A DNA stretch of 64,000 nucleotides from Haloferula sp. BvORR071 (GTDB taxonomy: Bacteria > Verrucomicrobiota > Verrucomicrobiia > Verrucomicrobiales > Akkermansiaceae). Positions 33,054-40,304 of the stretch are shown here, piece by piece. Numbering within the stretch: position 1 is the stretch's first letter; every line of letters starts with the position of its first letter. Position numbers and translations under genes: made by a program. The notes beneath the pieces are model-generated. The model was not told the DNA's origin. It ran no database searches and saw only the letters and a list, made by a program, of their open reading frames with translations. Where the stretch lies: the NCBI RefSeq assembly GCF_000739615.1, contig NZ_BATP01000029.1, forward strand, positions 35,147-99,146. Direction: 5' to 3'.

Positions 33054-33919
33054 TTAATGAGGTCGTCACACAGCATGGAAGCTTCTTGTTCATCAAGACA
33101 AAGTCTAGTCCGAATATCGGCAACGCAAGCAGAGCGAAGTCGCTGCGAGTGACCGCGGAGGCTCGAAAAGCGCTTCTGCCATTCCCACTCCTCAGGAAGC
33201 GAGGACACCGACTCGATCTCTGTCCTCCAAAGCTCGAACGCATAATCCTTTAGGATCCGGCTGCACATGATGTAGTGCTCGAAATCCATATGGTTTGAAG
33301 ACCTCGGAAGACTTTGTGCAGAAAACCATTTATTGAGGCCAGTTCGAATCGCGCAGCCGTTCAATCTGTCGGCTCGACTCGCAACTTCACCAGCGTGTTG
33401 CCTCAAATCATACGGGTGAGCTGCTTCGTTGCGTATCGTTACAAAATACAGCACCAGGTCGTTCATTACGGTCCTCAGTGGGGAACCTGAGTGCCTTCCC
33501 CGAAACACCTGGAGAATATCGGATAGAGAAGCACCATCCTCAAAAATTTGAGGCTTTCCGAGCGAAACCATTTCGGAGCGGAGTTCGTGCAGGAATCGTT
33601 CGAAGGCTCCTACTGCGAGCAAGATTCGCAGGCGCTCAATCATTCGCTCGACTGAATGAGAATCAATGCAATCGACTTTGATCTTATGGCGACGGCAGAT
33701 TTCGCTGAGGTATAGCTCGGGGCTTTCCGCAGCCTGCGATTGAAAGCGAAGCTCCCGCATTGCAAGCTCTTGAATCTCTAGCACGGCGTCTTGTAAGCCG
33801 AGCTGTCGTTTCAGACTTTTATACGCCTTGGCTGACATCGTGGCGATTTCTCGCAGTTTGGACGCCGTGAAGCAAGGCGGCTCACGGTCACCTCCCCACT
33901 CCGAAACGGATGCTGCCAT
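33044..33919 (-). CDS. HEPN-like protein with Rx4H ribonuclease motif
   Basis: A 291-residue, mostly helical protein. The segment LRTVMNDLVLYFVTIRNEAAHPYDLRQHAG contains R163-N-E-A-A-H168, the Rx4-6H signature of HEPN ribonucleases, placed near the start of a helix as in that superfamily. The N-terminal ~110 residues are charged helices with no known domain. It begins 11 bp after the replisome-organizer-like gene on the same strand. Its TAG stop lies inside the 5' acceptor strand of the tRNA-like gene, so one transcript should carry both. HEPN enzymes often attack tRNA anticodon loops; a link to the neighbouring RNA is my inference. Confidence 0.68.
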   Translation of the reverse strand: MAASVSEWGGDREPPCFTASKLREIATMSAKAYKSLKRQLGLQDAVLEIQELAMRELRFQSQAAESPELYLSEICRRHKIKVDCIDSHSVERMIERLRILLAVGAFERFLHELRSEMVSLGKPQIFEDGASLSDILQVFRGRHSGSPLRTVMNDLVLYFVTIRNEAAHPYDLRQHAGEVASRADRLNGCAIRTGLNKWFSAQSLPRSSNHMDFEHYIMCSRILKDYAFELWRTEIESVSSLPEEWEWQKRFSSLRGHSQRLRSACVADIRTRLCLDEQEASMLCDDLIKEF

Positions 33920-33930
33920 CCTACGCTAGA

Positions 33931-34443
33931 TCACTCAGACCGTTTTTGGGTCGACTTCCCCAGTTCCGCTCCATTGTCCGCTGTGGAAAAGTTTGGGGAA
34001 AACCCTGTGGAGAACAGGCCTTTGGAATTGGGTTTACTGTTTCTGTTAAGATCGGATGGACCTCGATAGCCTATCGCAAAGAAATCGGTCGGAAGATTCA
34101 GGCGCAATACCAACTCGCGGGGAGCCTTGGCATGCTCGATGTCGATCCCTCGTTTGACCTTCGGGTTCAGCGATTGGTGCTTCACGAAATTGACGATCCC
34201 GATCCAGTCCTGCTTGCGCACGATCTTCCGCTCAGCCTCAAATCTTTCGAATGTGGAACGGATGTCCCGGATGGGCAGACCAACGTCAAAAGCCGCCCTT
34301 TTCAGGGACAACTCGTAGACGCCTCCGATGGTCGTCAAGGCATTGGTGAGGAGGTAGAGGAAGATGAGCTTCTCGTTCGGGTTCAGCTCGGCGACGTATG
34401 CGTCGTCCCAGAAGCGTGTATTTACGACGCGATACTTGGCCAT
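33931..34443 (-). CDS. Phage replisome-organizer-like protein (N-terminal winged-helix)
   Basis: A 170-residue protein beginning MAKYRVVNTRFWDDAYVAELNPNEKLIFLYLLTNALTTIGGVYELSL. This matches the N-terminal domain of phage and plasmid replication organizers (DnaD/replisome organizer type). The C-terminal third is low-complexity and polar (NSKPNSKGLFSTGFSPNFSTADNG). Within that part the DNA carries two TGTGGA-containing words (about 33982 and 34006) resembling degenerate DnaA boxes. It is the first gene of an operon with the HEPN gene. Confidence 0.7.
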   Translation of the reverse strand: MAKYRVVNTRFWDDAYVAELNPNEKLIFLYLLTNALTTIGGVYELSLKRAAFDVGLPIRDIRSTFERFEAERKIVRKQDWIGIVNFVKHQSLNPKVKRGIDIEHAKAPRELVLRLNLPTDFFAIGYRGPSDLNRNSKPNSKGLFSTGFSPNFSTADNGAELGKSTQKRSE

Positions 34444-34540
34444 GTGTTTCTCGATTAAGAGGAATCGCCGCCGTGGTTCCTCAACCAGGAAGGGTCCGTG
34501 GGCCGTATCCCAGCAGCGGATTTCGCGCGCGGTTGAGCTG

Positions 34541-34723
34541 CTAGAACTCGATGGTCTTTTCCTCTACCTCCCCGCCACTCGACGATGCTTGGCCGTGATC
34601 AATATACTTGGTGCACCACTCGAACACGACGTCTAGGAGCCGCATGAGGAAGCCACGTTTTTTTGGCGGCTCCTGGCCGAAGAGGTCCAGCGGGATGTAT
34701 TCGATTTCACGGTCGTGTCTCAT
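34541..34723 (-). CDS. Small hypothetical protein
   Basis: A 60-residue protein from ATG 34723, with an amphipathic helix GFLMRLLDVVFEWCTKYI and a charged tail. The frame is open upstream to ATG 34864 (107 residues). However, a terminator-like hairpin on the same strand at 34779-34809 lies between the two starts, so the shorter form is preferred. No family is recognised. Confidence 0.42.
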   Translation of the reverse strand: MRHDREIEYIPLDLFGQEPPKKRGFLMRLLDVVFEWCTKYIDHGQASSSGGEVEEKTIEF

Positions 34724-34778
34724 GACGAAGGGGATTAGGGCTGGTAAAAAAGGTCCGATTGCGTGCGGGGTGACGCGC

Positions 34779-34809
34779 AAAAGGCCGCCTCCAGAATGGA
34801 AAGCGGCCT
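34779..34809 (-). terminator. Terminator-like hairpin downstream of the tyrosine recombinase
   Basis: AGGCCGC (34782-34788) pairs with GCGGCCT (34803-34809). Read on the minus strand, the stem is followed by TTTTG. It lies ~175 bp after the recombinase stop. Confidence 0.6.
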
Positions 34810-34954
34810 CTGCGAAACCTGAAGTGGAAGTCCGGGGGGACGCATAAGTCGTATTGTGCGACATGCCTGCCGGTAGGTTTTCGATGCAGATGGCCTTCCT
34901 TCTGGAAGCTACCCGCATTATAGAAATCCCGCCCGCTTTGTACAAGCGGTCCCC

Positions 34955-34975
34955 TGTGGATAAACCTGTGGATAA
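34955..34975 (+). other. Two perfect DnaA-box-like sites
   Basis: TGTGGATAA occurs at 34955-34963 and 34967-34975, each the complement of the DnaA consensus TTATCCACA. The spacing is 12 bp. A small hairpin CCGCTT-TGTAC-AAGCGG lies just left (34933-34949). Given the adjacent replication genes, this may be part of the element's replication origin. Confidence 0.55.
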
Positions 34976-34983
34976 TGCCGGGC

Positions 34984-35934
34984 CTACGCCGCCAAGGCGA
35001 AAGCTCGAAACTGCCTTTCGGCGATCTCCTTGAATTCCGGCCGTGAAAGCTGGGTATAGTGCGAGATCGAAAGCGGTGAGCTGTGTCCAACAACCCTCGC
35101 GATCACTGCATCCGGCACCCCTAGCATCGCAAGACGATGAATCAAAGCATGCCGGAATGAATGTGGAGTGACACGGCGGCCAATTTTGGCGAGTCGCGTC
35201 ACGCGCTTCATCATTCGCTGCACGTTGCGCGAGAGCAACTGACGTTCACATGATCCGCTCCCTGCCACGAAAAGCCAATCGGTGCTGGCTTTCCCATTCA
35301 CCCGCTGAACGATCAGCCGTTGGATCACTTGATCTGTATCCGGGTTCCAGAATACGCGTCGCCGTTGAACCGTCTTCTCGGTTCGTATCACTGCCGACGC
35401 GTCCTCCTCGATCTGATCGATTTCTAGTTGGACGAGTTCCCCGACTCGCATTCCGGTGTCGTGCAGGATCATAATCATTGCGAGGTCTCGCAATCCATCG
35501 TCGCCCCTCGCTCGAAGCACCCGGAGCAAAGCGTGATACTCGTCCTCGGTTGCCGCGTTGTGTGGGCAACCAACTGCTCTTGGCACTACCGCGAGGACTA
35601 ATGGGAAGCGCGGTAGCACTTCCATGTCCCGCCAATAGCGAAGGTAATTGTGGATCGCGGTCAGTCCGAACTGCACCGATTTTGGAGCGAAGTTTTGATG
35701 CCCGATGCTTTCCGCAAAGTTGGTCCAATCGTGAATCGTAAGTTCCGCAACGGGCTTGTTGGTGAAGGCGTGAAACCGCCTTACCCACACCTCGTAGGCT
35801 TTGGCCGCGCGCGGCGAATGGTATTTCTTCCACTTCAGGTATTGTTCGACGTGCATGTCAGATTTGCCCGACATGGCAGCCGCGGACGCCAAAGGCGCAC
35901 CCCGCCGATCCGGCTGCCCATTCTTGGATATCAT
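34984..35934 (-). CDS. Tyrosine recombinase (XerC/D-like)
   Basis: A 316-residue site-specific recombinase. The N-terminal core-binding domain includes VEQYLKWKKYHSPRAAKAYEVWVRRF (about 29-54). All catalytic residues are visible: R163 (TGMRVGEL), Lys near 187 (RTEKTV), H258 and R261 (HSFRH), H284 (GHSS) and nucleophile Y293 (SHYTQL). It is a second recombinase besides the serine enzyme that I hold responsible for integration. It may resolve multimers of the circular form or move a nested cassette. A perfect 15-bp palindrome lies 11 bp upstream of ATG 35934 and may be an operator. Confidence 0.88.
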   Translation of the reverse strand: MISKNGQPDRRGAPLASAAAMSGKSDMHVEQYLKWKKYHSPRAAKAYEVWVRRFHAFTNKPVAELTIHDWTNFAESIGHQNFAPKSVQFGLTAIHNYLRYWRDMEVLPRFPLVLAVVPRAVGCPHNAATEDEYHALLRVLRARGDDGLRDLAMIMILHDTGMRVGELVQLEIDQIEEDASAVIRTEKTVQRRRVFWNPDTDQVIQRLIVQRVNGKASTDWLFVAGSGSCERQLLSRNVQRMMKRVTRLAKIGRRVTPHSFRHALIHRLAMLGVPDAVIARVVGHSSPLSISHYTQLSRPEFKEIAERQFRAFALAA

Positions 35935-35944
35935 AAGCCCAAAG

Positions 35945-35959
35945 AATTAGCTGCTAATT
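35945..35959. promoter_or_regulatory. Palindromic operator candidate upstream of the tyrosine recombinase
   Basis: A perfect inverted repeat AATTAGC-T-GCTAATT is centred at 35952, immediately before the recombinase start on the minus strand. Position and symmetry fit a dimeric repressor site. Confidence 0.5.
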
Positions 35960-36600
35960 GGCCCTGGGAGCTTCATTGCCTAATCCCCATTCTCCTCCCA
36001 TGAGGCCATTCGCCGATACTACCTGATTGTTCAAAATTCCGCCACTAGTGGGCGGACTTGTCAAAGAACGGTAACCGGCCTGCTACTTGTATAACGTACA
36101 TCGTTTCGGTCCGTCAAAGACGCCCATGGGGATAACCCCGAACGGCTCGCCCTGACACGAACCCCGACATACCGGTATGTCGGGGACGACGGAACGGCAC
36201 GCGACGGATTACCCCAACAAACAAAGGGGTAAAACGACTTCCCCCGCGTCGGCCTGACGGCCCGACTTCCCGCAGCATCCTCCGGCTTTCGGGTGAGTCT
36301 TGAGGCAATGCCATCTAGGACATCACCATGCCGCGGGAAGTCGGCCCGCCAGGCGGGCACGACGCGGGGGACGGGTTCAACACCTGTTCCCGCAACGCCG
36401 GGTCGAAGGGTTCAACGACGGGTTTTCCCCCGCGCTGCACCCTCCGGAATCCGCTCGCACTCGCAAGCTCGTTGCTCCGCGGCTCCCGGAGAGAGCAGCC
36501 CCCCGCTCCAACGTGGTCCCTTCGGGGAGCGCAGCCGTCGAGGGAATCTCGACCGCTGCGGTGAGCAAACGAGTGCCAACTACCTCAGCCCATGCCGACG
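35960..36600. other. Structured intergenic region, candidate oriT or replication origin
   Basis: About 640 bp without a convincing gene but dense in dyads. There is GGGGATAACCCC near 36128 and a perfect 24-bp palindrome at 36162-36185 (centre ATACCGGTAT). ACCCC…GGGGT with an A-rich tail lies near 36210-36233. A long inverted repeat has arms at 36241-36273 and 36333-36370 (shared ends GCGGGAAGTCGG and GACGCGGGGG). GCCCGCC-A-GGCGGGC lies inside the right arm, and a GCAGC/TCGAG hairpin at 36531-36559. It separates the minus-strand replication/recombination genes from the plus-strand TraD-like, replication-relaxation and primase genes, the usual place of an oriT or oriV. A structured RNA is an alternative. 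Confidence 0.5.
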
Positions 36601-36609
36601 TGGTAAAAT
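36601..36609 (+). promoter_or_regulatory. Extended -10 placed 8 bp before a start codon
   Basis: TGGTAAAAT with TAAAAT at 36604-36609; ATG 36618 follows after eight bases, the same spacing as at 32500. This predicts a leaderless transcript for the ATPase gene. Confidence 0.6.
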
Positions 36610-36617
36610 AGGATCAG

Positions 36618-38033
36618 ATGCTCCCGACCGAAGCCAAGCTTCGGACATCGGCGGCAGTCACTCTCCCCACCGGCTCCTGTAACCAGACGGCTTGCCAGTG
36701 CGCGCAATTTCGGCGGCGAACGCAAGGCGCATGCCGAATGGCGCCGGCGAGGGCGGCCGCCTTCGGTATGACCATTTCAATCCATCTGGGCGACCGCATC
36801 GACTACGGCTGTTCCCAATCACCATACTGGTTACCCGCCTCCCTATTGACTCGGCATTGCTACGTCATTGGAAAGACAGGCACCGGCAAAACCACGTTGC
36901 TGAACAACGCGGTGATTTCGCTAATTCAGCAAGGACAAGGCATCGGAGTCATCGATCCTCACGGCGATTTCGCGGAATCACTCCTCGACTTCATACCACC
37001 GCATCGGGTGGACGACGTGGTCTATTTGAATCCGGGCGACCCATCGCACGCTCCGGCCCTCAATCTGCTTTCGTCCGCGACGCCGGAGGCCGCGCGACCG
37101 CTTCTCACTGCCTCGCTCGTTTCGGCCTTCCGCCACATCTGGGTTGAGAGCTGGGGACCAAGGCTCGAATACATCCTATACAATTCGATCCGGGTGCTTC
37201 TCGACAGCGAGAACACGTCACTAGCCGCGCTTCCCCGCCTCCTTACCGACAGGAACTACAGGCGGAGCCTGGTGGGCCAATGCCGGGATCCCTTCGTGAG
37301 GCAATTCTGGAACGACGAGTTCGACCGCTGGGATGACCGCTACATGCGGGAAGCCATCGCCCCCATTCAAAACAAGCTAGGGCAGTTCACGACTACTCCG
37401 ATTCTGCGCCACGCACTCGGTCAGATTCCCCTTCGAGTCGACTTCCGCAACATCTTGGACTCGGGAAAAATACTTATCGTCAATCTTTCAAAGGGACGCT
37501 TGGGCGACGACGCCTCACGGCTTTTGGGAGCGCTGATGACCGCCTTCATCGGGTCGGTGGCAATGGCTCGTTCAGACCTTCCCGTCGCTCAGCGGCGCGA
37601 CTTTGTCCTCTTCATCGACGAAGCGCAGAACTTCCTCTCGGACGCACTCGTCTCGATTCTCTCAGAGTCCCGCAAATACGGTCTCGGACTCGTGCTTTCG
37701 CATCAGTTCCTCGACCAATTGACGCCCCGCCTCCAAAGCGCGGTTCTCGGCAACGTCGGCACAACGATCTGCTTCGCGCTGTGCGGCGAAGACGCGCGTC
37801 GATTCCAAACCAATTTCGGGGAATCCTTCGTAGCCCGGCAATTCACAGACCTCGCACCGTTCAACGCACTCGTTCGAACGTGTGACGATCCTACTCTTCC
37901 ATTTCGGCTTGAATCGGCTCCTCCGACGGCCAAGGCCTACCACCTCCGAAAGACGATCAATCACCGATGTAGGCAGATCTACTGCAATTCCCGGACAACC
38001 ATCGAAGAACGGCTCAAACGCTTCCTTCGATAG
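36618..38033 (+). CDS. TraD/TraG-like (VirD4/HerA family) ATPase
   Basis: A 471-residue hexameric-type DNA pump ATPase. The core begins near MTISIHLGDRIDYG (ATG 36768). The first 50 residues from ATG 36618 are atypical, but the leaderless promoter favours the longer start. Walker A is VIGKTGTGKTTLLNN (about 86-100), followed by GVIDPHGDFAESLLDFIPPHRVDDVVYLNPGD. Walker B is DFVLFIDEAQNFLSD, and GLGLVLSHQFLDQL is the TraD/TraG recognition motif. There is no N-terminal membrane anchor. It heads a plus-strand run of replication and transfer genes and is related in sequence to the larger ATPase at 43399. Confidence 0.82.
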   Translation: MLPTEAKLRTSAAVTLPTGSCNQTACQCAQFRRRTQGACRMAPARAAAFGMTISIHLGDRIDYGCSQSPYWLPASLLTRHCYVIGKTGTGKTTLLNNAVISLIQQGQGIGVIDPHGDFAESLLDFIPPHRVDDVVYLNPGDPSHAPALNLLSSATPEAARPLLTASLVSAFRHIWVESWGPRLEYILYNSIRVLLDSENTSLAALPRLLTDRNYRRSLVGQCRDPFVRQFWNDEFDRWDDRYMREAIAPIQNKLGQFTTTPILRHALGQIPLRVDFRNILDSGKILIVNLSKGRLGDDASRLLGALMTAFIGSVAMARSDLPVAQRRDFVLFIDEAQNFLSDALVSILSESRKYGLGLVLSHQFLDQLTPRLQSAVLGNVGTTICFALCGEDARRFQTNFGESFVARQFTDLAPFNALVRTCDDPTLPFRLESAPPTAKAYHLRKTINHRCRQIYCNSRTTIEERLKRFLR

Positions 38034-38045
38034 ACTGTCGACCCG

Positions 38046-38054
38046 TGCTATAAT
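38046..38054 (+). promoter_or_regulatory. Extended -10 (TGCTATAAT) placed 6 bp before a start codon
   Basis: TGCTATAAT is a consensus extended -10, with TATAAT at 38049-38054. ATG 38061 begins six bases later, so a transcript from here would be leaderless. It lies just past the stop of the ATPase gene. Confidence 0.62.
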
Positions 38055-38060
38055 TCTTCC

Positions 38061-38984
38061 ATGACTGAAACCCGGCCGAGGAAGCCATGGTTTCATCGCG
38101 CTGCTTCCCCGACCCCGCTTCGCCTGACCAAGCGAGACCTTTTGATTCTCCACCAAGTTTCAGTTCATCGATTCCTTCGCTCTGACCACTTCGTTACCCT
38201 TGTAGGTGGAAGTAATCAGCATCTCGTTCGCCGCCTAGGCCGACTCTATCATTCGGGTCTGCTTGATCGACCGTTGCATCAGCGACGACTTCAGGAGTTT
38301 CCCGGCCCACTGGTCTATTGTCTTTCAGAACGAGGACGAAAGGAATTGATCAGCCAAGGTCAGCCGGTTCATGCCAGCGTTCCCCGGTTGAGGAAACTGG
38401 GTTCGGCACTCCGTCTCGGTCACGATCTTAGGATTGCCGACGTTTTGGTCGCGCTCGAATCAGCCGCGCTAGGGCTCGGCCACCAGTTTCACCATCACCA
38501 TGACTGGAACCGAAAGGATGGTCTCACCACGGTGCAGAAGCTCCACGAATTGAAGTGGAGGCTTTGGCAGCGAGACGCGCCTCGACGTGAACCAAGGTGG
38601 ATCATTCCCGATGCCGCATTCTCCATCGATTACGGAGACGAGCGACCGGCTTTCTTCCTACTTGAGGTTGATCGGGGCACGATGCCCGTCACAAGGACTA
38701 ACCCAAAGCAAACCAGCTTCACCCAGAAAGTGGAGGCTTACCGCGCCACGAGGACGGAAGGCCATCTATGGAAGCGATGGAACATCCCTGGCTTCCGAGT
38801 TCTGGTGGTTGCCGAATCTCCAGCTCGCTGTCGATCGCTTCAGGCTGCAACCGCCAACTGCTTTAGTCGCGGAACATCAAACATGTTCTTGTTCGCGGTA
38901 GCGGCAGAACTCATCGCAGCCAACGATCCAACGCGAGAAGTGTGGCAGGATTGCGCGGGCAATCCGGCCCAACTGCTTTCCTAG
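38061..38984 (+). CDS. Replication-relaxation family protein
   Basis: A 307-residue protein. The N-terminal winged helix (LTKRDLLILHQVSVHRFLRSDHFVTLVGGSNQHLVRRLGRLYHSGLLDRP, residues ~22-72) and the later FLLEVDRGTMPV strand near 200 are typical of the replic-relax family. These proteins were described as nicking or relaxing DNA at plasmid origins and occur beside TraD-like ATPases. The later half has E/D-rich strands that could form a nuclease-like core. In this element it is the best candidate for the DNA-processing protein acting at the nearby palindromic region. Confidence 0.72.
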   Translation: MTETRPRKPWFHRAASPTPLRLTKRDLLILHQVSVHRFLRSDHFVTLVGGSNQHLVRRLGRLYHSGLLDRPLHQRRLQEFPGPLVYCLSERGRKELISQGQPVHASVPRLRKLGSALRLGHDLRIADVLVALESAALGLGHQFHHHHDWNRKDGLTTVQKLHELKWRLWQRDAPRREPRWIIPDAAFSIDYGDERPAFFLLEVDRGTMPVTRTNPKQTSFTQKVEAYRATRTEGHLWKRWNIPGFRVLVVAESPARCRSLQAATANCFSRGTSNMFLFAVAAELIAANDPTREVWQDCAGNPAQLLS

Positions 38985-39032
38985 CAGGCAACGGACTTCC
39001 ATCCCCGTCAATGAGGCCGCGGAGGGTGCACG

Positions 39033-39041
39033 TGGTAAAAT
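39033..39041 (+). promoter_or_regulatory. Extended -10 promoter of the primase gene
   Basis: TGGTAAAAT with TAAAAT at 39036-39041. It overlaps an in-frame ATG at 39040 and therefore argues against that start. Transcription from ~39048 would give a ~70-nt leader to ATG 39121. Confidence 0.55.
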
Positions 39042-39120
39042 GAGGATTCGGGAAGCCACGGCAGCAGGTGCTGCTTGGCTCTTCTCTATTCCTTCAAACC
39101 TCAAACCAGATTGCTCCTCT

Positions 39121-40152
39121 ATGAACACAGACCAAGCACCGTCCGCGGGCTTCGTGGACTTTAAGAAAGTGAAATCCAGCGTCGGAATGCTGCAGGTTCT
39201 TGATCGCTACAAGCTCACGGAGACCTTCAAGCGCAACGGCGACCGACTGTCGGGTCCCTGCCCGATCCACAAGGGCAAGAACCCCACTGCGTTCCGTGTC
39301 TCCCTCGACAAGAATTGCTTCAATTGCTTCGGCAGTTGCGGCCGAGGTGGCAACGTCATCGACTTCGTTGCACTCATGGAGGAAGTCGACTTCCGCAAGG
39401 CAGCGCTTCTCCTCCAGGAATGGTTCATGGACGGCGGTGTTCCGGATGACACCAAGCGAGCGGAACAGCGAGCAACCAAAGCAAGGCCTCCTGAGCAACC
39501 GGCTCCAGCCGCAGACCACGAACCGGTGGCATCCGATGCAGATGGCTCAGCCAATCCTCCTCTCACCTTCGAACTGAAGACCCTCGACGCGACACATCGC
39601 TATTTGGAGGAGCGAGGACTGAATCCTGAAGCCATTGAGCGCTTCGGGTTGGGCTACTGCAACCGCGGCATGCTGCGGGGACACATTGCCATCCCGATTC
39701 ACAATCGCGACGGCCAGTTGGTCGCATACGCAGGCCGATGGCCGGGCGAGCCTCCTGAGGGGAACTCGAAATACAAGTTTCCCAAGGGCTTCCACAAGAG
39801 CATGGAGATCTTCAACCTCCATCGTGCACTACAAGAAGAAGAAGCCTTACCTCTGGTAATCGTCGAAGGCTTCTTCGACTGCTTTGCCCTTTGGCAGGCC
39901 GGGATCGCAAAGTGTGTCGCCCTGATGGGTAGCTCGATTTCGGCCGAGCAGGAACGCCTCCTCTGCGAAGTGTTGGCACCCGATGGCTCCATCGAGATCT
40001 TGTTCGACAACGACGAGGCGGGCACTCACGGAGCGGATCAGCTCCTCGACCGGCTCGGCCCAATTGTTACTACACGGATCATCCATCTGCCGGAAGGTAT
40101 CCGACAGCCGGACGACCTTCATCCGGACGACATTGCGGAAGTGTTTGCATGA
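39121..40152 (+). CDS. DnaG-like primase (CHC2 zinc finger + TOPRIM)
   Basis: A 343-residue protein from ATG 39121. The promoter at 39033 overlaps the alternative ATG 39040, whose 27 extra residues are atypical. The CHC2 zinc finger uses C47, H50, C66 and C69 (CPIH…CFNC). A Pro/Ala linker (about 118-150) is followed by the TOPRIM region with LVIVEGFFDCFA and ILFDNDEAGTHG. It probably makes primers for element replication after transfer. A strong terminator follows at once, so the ATPase/relaxation/primase run ends here. Confidence 0.87.
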   Translation: MNTDQAPSAGFVDFKKVKSSVGMLQVLDRYKLTETFKRNGDRLSGPCPIHKGKNPTAFRVSLDKNCFNCFGSCGRGGNVIDFVALMEEVDFRKAALLLQEWFMDGGVPDDTKRAEQRATKARPPEQPAPAADHEPVASDADGSANPPLTFELKTLDATHRYLEERGLNPEAIERFGLGYCNRGMLRGHIAIPIHNRDGQLVAYAGRWPGEPPEGNSKYKFPKGFHKSMEIFNLHRALQEEEALPLVIVEGFFDCFALWQAGIAKCVALMGSSISAEQERLLCEVLAPDGSIEILFDNDEAGTHGADQLLDRLGPIVTTRIIHLPEGIRQPDDLHPDDIAEVFA

Positions 40153-40160
40153 CGCTTCTC

Positions 40161-40191
40161 AAAGGCTCCCTCTCAGGAGGGGGCCTTTCTT
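40161..40191 (+). terminator. Rho-independent terminator after the primase gene
   Basis: AAAGGCtCCCTC (from 40161) pairs with GGAGGGgGCCTTT (to 40189), a long GC-rich stem followed by TTCTTAT. Confidence 0.88.
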
Positions 40192-40304
40192 ATATTCACC
40201 TTCCGTCGGGATTGATTTCTAACGCAGTTTAGATGGATGTTAGAATAGTCGGCAGCCTCCCTCACTGCTTGCAATGGAAATAGTTACCGGGTAAAAGGCG
40301 TCAA

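Noticed and set aside
36005..36617. Several short open frames on both strands in the palindromic region
   Set aside because: Biased Arg/Pro/Ser composition, mutual overlap and no domain or ribosome binding site; the dyads explain the sequence better.
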